Assembly: GCF_026212465.1 (NCBI RefSeq)
Contig: NC_080061.1
Span: 19,660,804-19,724,803 of the forward strand
Direction: 5' to 3'
Source of the DNA: Amaranthus tricolor
Taxonomy: Eukaryota; Streptophyta; Magnoliopsida; Caryophyllales; Amaranthaceae
DNA: 64,000 nucleotides
This document shows, piece by piece, positions 54,197 through 64,000 of this stretch (position 1 is the stretch's first letter; each line of letters starts with the position of its first letter). The translations under genes and the position numbers were made by a program. Under the pieces are notes generated by a model, which was given only the letters and a program-made list of their open reading frames with translations, was not told the origin of the DNA and ran no database searches.

Positions 54197-56849
54197 TGTA
54201 GCAGGAGCGGCACTCTCGTTACATAATTAACATTAATAATTATACTTAAGATAATTAATGCGGAAGTGTAAAACGCCGAACTGCTAAAAACCATTTGAAA
54301 TAAAAAAAATGTTCAAAACATAAGTAAAAATATATCTTACAACTGAGAAAATATAAAATAAGGTTTACTTAAATACGAAAAAAAACATAAGTACAATATA
54401 GTCATCAAGTAAAATCATTGAAGCTAAGTCCTCGATAGAATAATTAAAGTTGCGGCCTGGATCGAAACCTGAGCTAATTTTTTTTCCTGCAAAATACTGT
54501 CATCCATAATACGGATGACAGCCGATTAAATCGGTCAGCGATAAAGCCGAGTACAATTTTCTCAATAAGCTTATGATGCGATAGTTAAATCATGCTTACA
54601 AAATAATCATCAAGCACAATATAGAAGGTTATTACTCATTATTGACCTTTACTAAGCCATTAAGTTACATTCTCAATACTTGTAGAAGTTCATTACTGCT
54701 ACTAAATACTTGGTAACCTTAATGCTTATTTAATCAAGTTCAATTAAGCCTCATAGCTTTACCATCATAGCACATCACAAGATCACAACAATAATGACAA
54801 CTGATATATGTAAGGGTCTGGTTAGGTGAGGACCGTAGTCCTAATTCCTAAATGTGGTGGGAGTCGTCACTCCTCTCAATACTGTTATGCTCGAGACTTC
54901 ACAGGATGGGTTTTTCTCGGACCCCCTGTCTGACACCGCATTTTACGTGCCGGCTAACACGGACGCCGGGATTTTACATGTCGGTCCATGGTTCGACGTT
55001 ACCTTACTATCAGAGTCATACAATCAATATCATGCAATATCAAACAAGACTCTAACACCGAAATAGTTTACATTCTTATAAGTCAAACTTCCACTAGTCA
55101 AATTTTTGACAATTCTACCCTTTTAGTAGAAACAAATTACTAGTATCTAATAAATTAATATTTAATTAAATAACAAATTTTCGTAGCTATACTAAGATTC
55201 CTGAGGCTAAACTAAGTCATTATTGTGTCATAAATAATCATAACAGTCAAGGGTAATATTTCTAAGTACTTAATAACATATTTTATCAAATAACCAGTAA
55301 AATAGTAAAACGGATCTATCATCACTATAAAAATAACATAATCCGACAAATTATTAAGGGTCCAAAATCTATATGAAATGAGTTTTCAAGAAAAACAATG
55401 CTAAGCATTTTAACAAATTTGTTTGACTATTTTACGATAAACCGATTAATAATTCTTTATAATTACTTGAGTCCAACAAAAAATATCAAAACACCAAGAT
55501 GATATGAAATCATTTTAAACACATAAGTTTATTTAACTAGTAAAATTAATATATATCTATATTATCATATTAATCAAAAATTTCCATATATATGACTTTT
55601 TTTTTTTTGAGTGTCCCAAAAGTATTATTGTTTTGACGAAAATATCACTAAACTGGATATAACTTTAATATTACCATATAAAGTTTAAATGACTAAATAA
55701 AATCATGTTGATCATGCTTTTATTATTATCGAGTAACCATAAATAAATATCACATAACGAGAGAGTTAAGAAAATGGTGTACCATTTTCCTCCGAAGGGT
55801 GGTGCTAATCCAAGTAAGAGAATAATAATAGAAAAATAAGAACTTAAGGAAATAAGTTCCAAAAGAAAGTCTTCAAGGTTCCAAGCTTCAAAGAAGTAGA
55901 TCTTCATTACCCAAAAGAAAAAGATATCCAAGCTCCAAAAGATAATACTTGACTTTTTAAAAGTTGATGATTATCGGCTTAAGAAGTGATAAGATCAAGC
56001 TCCATCTTCATTTGATTCTTCAACAAATAAAATAGGGTATAAAGTTAGTAAGATGTTAATGAAGTGAAGATATAAGAAAGAATGGTAGAAAGATTTGATG
56101 ATGGGGGTGTAAGTGATCTCATGGCTAAGGAGGGGTATTTATAATGGGTTTTGGGCAACTTTTTAGTTCATAAGATTGTATGAAAAAGAAGGTTAACTTG
56201 TGTAAGTAATTTAGAAGTGTGTAAGTGAATGTGTAAGAGTTGGAGTGTGTAAGTGGATGTGTAAGAATTTGGAGTGTAGAAGAAGGTTAACTTGTGTAAG
56301 GAAATGGTGATAGCTTGTGTAAGTGATGAACATTATGGATTGATGTAGAAAGAATTTTGATTCATCAAATTTTTGTTCTAGTTTATGCTAGTGAAATGTT
56401 TTAGATTAATGGGAAAGTATGATTAAGGTTTGATTATGAAAATATGAAAGTTTACTTAGAAAATTTTAGTTAAAACTATACTTAAAGTTAATAAAAAATA
56501 TAGTTAATTTTTAGGTATAAAATAATTAAATCAAAGTTTTAAAGTTAAAATGATAAGTAGTAAAGTTAGTTTAAGGAAAACGAAATTGAAACGTAACGTT
56601 TTAATAAAACCGTAAATATAATATTAAAATTTTACTTTTTGTAGTATAAAATAATAAAATAATATTTTAGTGCTTATAAAGAAATTTAAGAATATAAATA
56701 TATTTTTAAGTTTAATATTTGGAAAAAATTACAAAAATCGGAATAAGGTTTAGGAATTAAAGGTGATTTGAATTAGATAACCAAAGGATTAGGAATTCGA
56801 AAAGAAATTTCGGAAGAAGATTAAGATTAAGAAATTTGAGCCTGTTACA
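54197..56849 (-). repeat. Array LTR4, 2653 bp, with a cluster of single-base indels
   Basis: Same family and ends as the others. Between about 55054 and 56580 it has some 13 one-base insertions or deletions and one substitution relative to the other four LTRs (for example near 55054, 55435, 55482, 55697, 55722, 55776, 55797, 55906, 56033, 56215, 56500 and 56580). The flanking internals show almost none. Confidence 0.95.
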
Positions 56850-56883
56850 ACTCTTTCCCCCTTTAGATAGTTTCGTCCCGAAA

Positions 56884-59800
56884 CTAGGACTTACCAAAAA
56901 GGTTAGGATAACGCTCTCTCATGTCGACTTCTTTTTCCCAAGTCGCCTCTTCAACCCCGTGGTTTGACCACAAAACCTTGACCAATGGAATCCTCGAATT
57001 TCTCAACTCTTTTACTCGGGTATCTAAGATCCTGATTGGTCGTTCCTCATACACCAAAGACTCTTCAATCAAAAGCGGCTCGTGAGCTAGAACATGAGAC
57101 GGATCATGAACATACTTCCTCAACTGTGAAACATGGAACACATTATGAACTTTTGCTAAACTTGGAGGTAAAGCCAACTCATAAGAAACTTCCTCGACTC
57201 TCCTTAGGATCTCAAAAGGTCCAATAAATTTTGGACTCAACTTTCCTCGAACTCCAAAACGCTGGACACCTCTTGTAGGTGAAACCTTTAGGAAAACCTT
57301 GTCGCCAACCTCAAATTGCAACATCTTTCGACGATTATCAGCATAACTCTTTTGTCGGCTCTGTGCTGCTCTCATGTTCTGTTGAACAATCTTCAACGCA
57401 TCAATGGATTCCTGAATCACATCTGGACCTTCGGGAATGGTCCTATCCATCAAATCCCAACACAAAGGTACTCGACACTTCCTTCCATAAAGAGCTTCAT
57501 ACGGTGCCATCCTAATACTAGATTGGAAACTGTTGTTGTAGGCGAACTCCACCATCGGTAATTTATCTTCCCAAGAACCCTCAAAGTCCAACACACAACA
57601 TCTCAAAAGATCCTCTAAAGTCTGAATAGTTCTCTCAGTCTGACCATCAGTCGCAGGATGAAAAGCAGTACTCAAGCACAACTTACTCCCAAAAGCTTCC
57701 TGCAACTTTTCCCAAAACCTCGATAAAAACTTCGGATCCCTATCAGAAACAATAGTCCTCGGAACACCATGAAGTCTGACAATCTCTCGGACATAGGCAT
57801 CTGCTAATTGCTTAGCCCCCCAAGTATTCTTCATTGGCACAAATCTAGCGACCTTGGTCAATCTATCAACAATGACCCAAATAACATCATTCCCTCGCTG
57901 GGTCCTTGGCAGCCCTACCACAAAGTCCATAGAAATCGAGTCCCACTTCCAATCTGGGACAGGCAACGGTTGAAGCAACCCTGAACTCTTTTGTCTCTCG
58001 AACTTTACCCTCTGGCAGACTAGGCACTTAGACACAAAATCAGAGACATCTTTCCTTAGACCTTTCCACCAAAATATCTCTCTTATCTCCTCAATCATCT
58101 TATCTCGACCTGGATGCAAATGAAATAAACTTTGATGACCTTCCTTCAAAATCTCAATCTTCAATTCAAATTGATTTGGAACACACAATCTACCGTTCAT
58201 CCTCAACTCTCCTCTTTCTCCTAACTCAAAAGCATCAGTCTCATTTTTCTCAACTCTATGGATCAACTCAACAATCTCTGGATCCTCAAGTTGTGCCTCA
58301 ATTATACGATCAAACAAAGTGGGTTGTATAGTCATTGCTCCCAAATACTGACCAACCTCGTGTCGACTACAAATCTCTAATCTCAAACTCTGCATCTCAC
58401 GATACAACTCCCATGGTACAGACATAATGGCATTCACAGACACTCTCGGTCTCCTACTTAAGGCATCAGCTACCTTATTCGCTTTTCCAGGGTGGTACAC
58501 AATTTCAAGATCATAATCCTTAATAACCTCAAGCCACCGCCTTTGGCGCATGTTCAATTCTTTTTGGTTGAAGACATACCTCAAATTTTGATGATCAGTG
58601 TAGATCTTACACGGTAACCCATACAAATAATGTCTCCACAACTTCAAAGCAAAGATCACTGCAGCAAGTTCAATGTCATGCACGGGGTAATTCACCTCAT
58701 GTGGCCTTAACTGCCTCGATGCATAAGCTATGACCTTTCCTTCTTGCATAAGTACACAACCTAAACCTTCGAATGAAGCATCACAATAGACCTCGAATGG
58801 CTTGCTACAATCAGGCATTGCTAAAACAGGGGCAGTAGTAAGTCTTTTCTTTAATTCCTCGAAAGCAATTGTGTGCCTCTCATTCCACTGAAATCGTATC
58901 CCTTTCTTCAACAGCTTAAACATGGGACGAGCAACCTTAGAAAAGTTTTCAACATATTTCCTATAGTACCCAGCTAATCCCAAAAAGCTCCGAACTTCAG
59001 TCACATTTCTAGGAATCGGCTAGTCCGTTATTGCTTTAATCTTCTCAGGATCTACAGAAATTCCACCCTTAGACACCATATGACCTAGAAAAGAAATTTC
59101 CTCAAGCCAAAACTCACACTTACTAAACTTCCCATACAATTTCTCCTTTCTCAAAAGCTCCAGAATCATTCTCAAGTGTTCTTCATGTTCTTCCCTACTC
59201 CTTGAATATACCAAAATATCATCGATAAAAACAACCACGAATTTATCCAAATAAGGACGAAGATACCTCTGCATCAAATCCATAAAAGCTGCAGGTGCAT
59301 TTGTTAACCCAAATGGCATCACCAAAAACTCATAATGTCCATATCGGGTCCGAAATGCTGTTTTAGAAACATCCTCCTTGGCTATCCTCAATTGATGATA
59401 TCCAGACCTTAAATCAATCTTCGAGAACACACCTGAGCGCCTCTTAGCTGATCAAACAAATCATCTATCCTGGGCAAAGGGTAACGATTCTTAATGGTGA
59501 TCTTATTAATCTCCCTATAATCAATACACAATCTCATCGTTCCATCCTTCTTCTTCACAAACAGAACAGGGGCTCCCCAGGGTGACACACTAGGTCGGAT
59601 AAAACCTTTCTCCAATAACTCATCTAATTGCTTTTTCAATTCGGCTAACTCAGCTGGAGCAAAACGGTACGGAGTCCTAGAGATAGGGGTAGCATCAGGA
59701 ATTAGATCTATATGAAAGTCAACCTCTCTCCTTGGAGGTAAACCAGGTAGATCCTCAGGGAAAACATCAGGGTAATCACAAACAATTGGGGTTTCCTCAA

Positions 59801-61223
59801 GACTTAACTTGATTTTCTCCTCACTACTAGCAATAAAACACAAATATCCCTTATCTCCATGTTTAATCATCTCAATGGCTTGAACTGCAGAAATGGTCTG
59901 AATGGGAAACACAGAATTCTTCCTAATCAAACATTCTCCACCTGGAGCCTTAACCCGAACGATCTTCTCTTTACACAAAATCTCCGCATGATGACGTCCC
60001 AACCAGTCCATCCCCAAAATAATATCATATGTACCCAACTCAAACACTATTAAATCGGCAGGTAGATGGTTGTCCGAAATCTTAAGTGGGAAATTAGGAA
60101 AGATACGGTCACACAGGAATGGTGAACCGTCAGGTAATAGAATTTGGAGATTAAATTTTTGAGGTTCAAGAGAGATAGAGGATTTATGAAGGAAAGAAGA
60201 AGAGATAAAAGATCGGTCAGCTCCTGAATCAAAAAGAATATGAGCCAAAGAGTCTCCTACGACAAAGTGACCAGAAATGACCTTACCCTCAAACGCCTGA
60301 TGAAGATTGTCTACATGGTTGCTAATAGCGTGCAAACCGGCAATCCTCCTAGCTGCAATACTCTGAACATTTCCCGAAGAACTAGGAGCTCCATAATTAC
60401 CAGTACTACTAGCTCCCAACTGGATCCCTTCTCGGCAGTTAGTGGAAACATGACCCTCCTTTTTGCATTTGAAGCAGATGATCTTCCCAGTGCATGAACG
60501 ACCTCGGTGATCCTTACCACATAAGCGACACTTCCAAACTGTGACTCTTGTTGAAGTGGTTGGTTGGAACGGCTTGCGATCCCAATTGGTCGGCTTCTTG
60601 TTCCTGTTGTTGTTGCCTCCACTAAATTTTCTTTTGTTGGTGTTGTCCTCCTTGTCAAGGATCCTCTCATACTCAAGCGCTCGATCGTAGAGATCTCGGA
60701 AGTCAGAATACTTCCCAATCCCCTTTTGGATCTTAAGATTAAGACCCTCAAAGAAGTGGGATGCACGAACACTTTCTTTGCTTACAATGTCAGAAGCAAA
60801 TCGAGACAGCTCATTGAACTTATAACTGTACTCAATCACGGTCATAAGACCCTGACGAAGATGTAAGAACTCATTCTCCTTTTTCCGTTGGAGTGATGGA
60901 GGATAGAATTGTTGACGAAGAGTTATAAGGAAATCATCCCAAAAGGTATCAGTCATAGTGGCCTTGATAGAACGCCACCATAACTCTGCTGGACCAGATA
61001 GGTAGAAGGAAGCCAGCTTTACTTTTAGGTGTGCTGGACAGTTAATGACCTCTAAAAGTTTCTCCATCTCTGCGAGCCAATTTTCGAAGCGAACCGGATC
61101 AGCTTCTCCGTTGTATTGCGGCGGTCGATGATATGCCATATTCTTAAAGTATTTCCCGTCGTCATTGGCCTCTTGAGCCTGATTCTCCATGAGGGTGATC
61201 AGTCGCTCATTTGTCCTTTCCAT
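56884..61223 (-). pseudogene. Gypsy gag-pol, unit 4: same two breaks as units 1 and 2
   Basis: (AC)3 frameshift at 59427-59432 and TAG at 59020-59022 (codon 734), as in units 1 and 2, but T at 57016 as in unit 3. Otherwise it has the full set of Gag, protease, reverse transcriptase, RNase H, integrase and chromodomain-like segments. Polypurine tract at 56850-56866. Confidence 0.95.
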
Positions 61224-61542
61224 CCGAGCTAGTTGTGCTTCTAGCTCTCGAACTCTAGCTTCGTGATCAGATGAAGTTACGCCATTTCTTACCTAAAAAA
61301 AATTTTTAAACATGTGATTGACTTTCACATTAACTTAATTAATCTGGCACGTAATTTTACACATAGTCACATAAGCACATAGAAAACAAATAGAATTTTT
61401 AGGAAGACTTGTTTTGAAAATCATTTGAAATTCTTTTCTTTTTTTCTTCTTTTTTTTTTTTAATTTATATATATGTATTTTTTTTTAGTCAGCTATCGAG
61501 CCTTTCACATGGAACTAAAATTCCAAGATTCGAGTAACTTTA

Positions 61543-61554
61543 GCTCTGATACCA
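61543..61554 (-). other. Primer-binding site, unit 4 (tRNA-iMet)
   Basis: TGGTATCAGAGC on the minus strand, two bases from LTR5. Confidence 0.95.
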
Positions 61555-61556
61555 CG

Positions 61557-64000
61557 TGTAGCAGGAGCGGCACTCTCGTTACATAATTAACATTAATAAT
61601 TATACTTAAGATAATTAATGCGGAAGTGTAAAACGCCGAACTGCTAAAAACCATTTGAAATAAAAAAAATGTTCAAAACATAAGTAAAAATATATCTTAC
61701 AACTGAGAAAATATAAAATAAGGTTTACTTAAATACGAAAAAAAACATAAGTACAATATAGTCATCAAGTAAAATCATTGAAGCTAAGTCCTCGATAGAA
61801 TAATTAAAGTTGCGGCCTGGATCGAAACCTGAGCTAATTTTTTTTCCTGCAAAATACTGTCATCCATAATACGGATGACAGCCGATTAAATCGGTCAGCG
61901 ATAAAGCCGAGTACAATTTTCTCAATAAGCTTATGATGCGATAGTTAAATCATGCTTACAAAATAATCATCAAGCACAATATAGAAGGTTATTACTCATT
62001 ATTGACCTTTACTAAGCCATTAAGTTACATTCTCAATACTTGTAGAAGTTCATTACTGCTACTAAATACTTGGTAACCTTAATGCTTATTTAATCAAGTT
62101 CAATTAAGCCTCATAGCTTTACCATCATAGCACATCACAAGATCACAACAATAATGACAACTGATATATGTAAGGGTCTGGTTAGGTGAGGACCGTAGTC
62201 CTAATTCCTAAATGTGGTGGGAGTCGTCACTCCTCTCAATACTGTTATGCTCGAGACTTCACAGGATGGGTTTTTCTCGGACCCCCTGTCTGACACCGCA
62301 TTTTACGTGCCGGCTAACACGGACGCCGGGATTTTACATGTCGGTCCATGGTTCGACGTTACCTTACTATCAGAGTCATACAATCAATATCATGCAATAT
62401 CAAACAAGACTCTAAACCGAAATAGTTTACATTCTTATAAGTCAAACTTCCACTAGTCAAATTTTTGACAATTCTACCCTTTTAGTAGAAACAAATTACT
62501 AGTATCTAATAAATTAATATTTAATTAAATAACAAATTTTCGTAGCTATACTAAGATTCCTGAGGCTAAACTAAGTCATTATTGTGTCATAAATAATCAT
62601 AACAGTCAAGGGTAATATTTCTAAGTACTTAATAACATATTTTATCAAATAACCAGTAAAATAGTAAAACGGATCTATCATCACTATAAAAATAACATAA
62701 TCCGACAAATTATTAAGGGTCCAAAATCTATATGAAATGAGTTTTCAAGAAAAACAATGCTAAGCATTTTAACAAATTTGTTTGACTATTTTACCGATAA
62801 ACCGATTAATAATTCTTTATAATTACTTGAGTCCAACAAAAAAATATCAAAACACCAAGATGATATGAAATCATTTTAAACACATAAGTTTATTTAACTA
62901 GTAAAATTCATATATATCTATATTATCATATTAATCAAAAATTTCCATATATATGACTTTTTTTTTTTGAGTGTCCCAAAAGTATTATTGTTTTGACGAA
63001 AATATCACTAAACTGGATATAACTTTAATATTACCATATAAAGTTTAAATGACTAAAATAAAATCATGTTGATCATGCTTTTATATTATCGAGTAACCAT
63101 AAATAAATATCACATAACGAGAGAGTTAAGAAAATGTGTACCATTTTCCTCCGAAGGTGGTGCTAAACCAAGTAAGAGAATAATAATAGAAAAATAAGAA
63201 CTTAAGGAAATAAGTTCCAAAAGAAAGTCTTCAAGGTTCCAAGCTTCAAAGAAGTAGATCTTCAATTACCCAAAAGAAAAAGATATCCAAGCTCCAAAAG
63301 ATAATACTTGACTTTTTAAAAGTTGATGATTATCGGCTTAAGAAGTGATAAGATCAAGCTCCATCTTCATTTGATTCTTCAACAAATAAAAAGGGTATAA
63401 AGTTAGTAAGATGTTAATGAAGTGAAGATATAAGAAAGAATGGTAGAAAGATTTGATGATGGGGGTGTAAGTGATCTCATGGCTAAGGAGGGGTATTTAT
63501 AATGGGTTTTGGGCAACTTTTTAGTTCATAAGATTGTATGAAAAAGAAGGTTAACTTGTGTAAGTAATTTAGAGTGTGTAAGTGAATGTGTAAGAGTTGG
63601 AGTGTGTAAGTGGATGTGTAAGAATTTGGAGTGTAGAAGAAGGTTAACTTGTGTAAGGAAATGGTGATAGCTTGTGTAAGTGATGAACATTATGGATTGA
63701 TGTAGAAAGAATTTTGATTCATCAAATTTTTGTTCTAGTTTATGCTAGTGAAATGTTTTAGATTAATGGGAAAGTATGATTAAGGTTTGATTATGAAAAT
63801 ATGAAAGTTTACTTAGAAAATTTTAGTTAAAACTATACTTAAAGTTAATAAAAAAATATAGTTAATTTTTAGGTATAAAATAATTAAATCAAAGTTTTAA
63901 AGTTAAAATGATAAGTAGTAAAGTTAGTTTAAGGAAACGAAATTGAAACGTAACGTTTTAATAAAACCGTAAATATAATATTAAAATTTTACTTTTTGTA
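61557..64000 (-). repeat. Array LTR5, first 2444 bp, cut by the window end
   Basis: T at the LTR1-specific site and C at 62909, as in LTR3. About 200 bp are missing at the window edge. Whether another unit or the CACTA remainder follows cannot be seen. Confidence 0.95.

Larger units (their letters stand above)
32127..64000 (-). mobile_element. Tandem array of Ty3/gypsy (chromovirus-type) units sharing LTRs
   Basis: The order on the plus strand is LTR1 (32127-34776), internal 1 (34777-39483), LTR2 (39484-42133), internal 2 (42134-46840), LTR3 (46841-49490), internal 3 (49491-54196), LTR4 (54197-56849), internal 4 (56850-61556), LTR5 (61557 to beyond 64000). Repeat lengths are 7357, 7357, 7356 and 7360 bp. 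Neighbouring internals share one LTR with no host DNA or target duplication between them. The left border lies after CTTTG (32122-32126), the expected 5-bp target; the right border is outside. Gag-pol as one frame, a C-terminal chromodomain-like region, long LTRs and a tRNA-iMet primer site fit the Tekay/Del type of chromovirus (clade inferred). Confidence 0.95.

Noticed and set aside
55671..55931. 86-codon minus-strand frame found only in LTR4
   Set aside because: Created by the local indels that are probably sequence errors.
32127..64000. Four independent gypsy insertions side by side
   Set aside because: There are five LTRs for four internals and no flanking DNA or target duplications between units.
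32127..64000. Virus-like integrated array, such as an endogenous pararetrovirus
   Set aside because: LTRs, primer-binding site, integrase with DD35E and a chromodomain-like tail identify a Ty3/gypsy retrotransposon; there is no movement or coat protein.

Overview
The window is nuclear DNA of a flowering plant, most likely a eudicot. The evidence is AT-rich intergenic sequence, GT-AG introns, plant-type transposons of six superfamilies (CACTA, MULE, hAT, Stowaway-like, Ty1/copia, Ty3/gypsy), and one host gene that encodes a plant-specific splicing factor. The species cannot be read from the sequence. Only about 3 kb is ordinary host gene; nearly everything else is transposable element, much of it nested.

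Left part (1-16485). The 3' end of a CACTA element (1-773) abuts about 950 bp of interrupted TA repeats. A MULE of 4904 bp (2437-7340), with 126-bp terminal inverted repeats and a perfect 9-bp target duplication, carries a decayed MURA-type transposase and an intact small GRF zinc-finger gene. It sits inside sequence that looks like a non-autonomous hAT element (about 2008-7879). Just downstream is the one clear host gene, an RSZ22-type SR splicing factor with five coding exons (8356-11076, 190 aa). Past it lie AT-rich sequence, two Stowaway-like MITEs, and an RNase H-like gene relic split by a 225-bp hAT MITE with a perfect 8-bp target duplication.

Middle (16486-32126). A dead Ty1/copia element has 133-bp LTRs and a perfect AGAGT target duplication. 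It is followed by a diverged gypsy LTR relict, then a plus-strand gypsy LTR (23955-25594) cut by a large CACTA element whose left end is at 25595. This CACTA holds an R2R3-MYB exon fragment, a tnp2-type transposase frame of 1108 codons broken by only two TAG codons, and a TnpA-like (Ptta/En/Spm) gene in at least three exons.

Right part (32127-64000). Inside an intron of the TnpA-like gene begins a tandem array of Ty3/gypsy units on the minus strand, in the order LTR-internal-LTR-internal and so on. Five LTRs (the last cut by the window edge) and four internal regions repeat at about 7.36 kb. Neighbouring units share one LTR, so this is not four independent insertions. All four gag-pol frames share the same TAG codon. 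Three share a 2-bp frameshift that the third unit lacks. The fourth LTR carries a cluster of single-base indels that looks like assembly error. The LTR cut by the CACTA belongs to the same gypsy family as the array inside the CACTA, so this family inserted both before and after the CACTA arrived.
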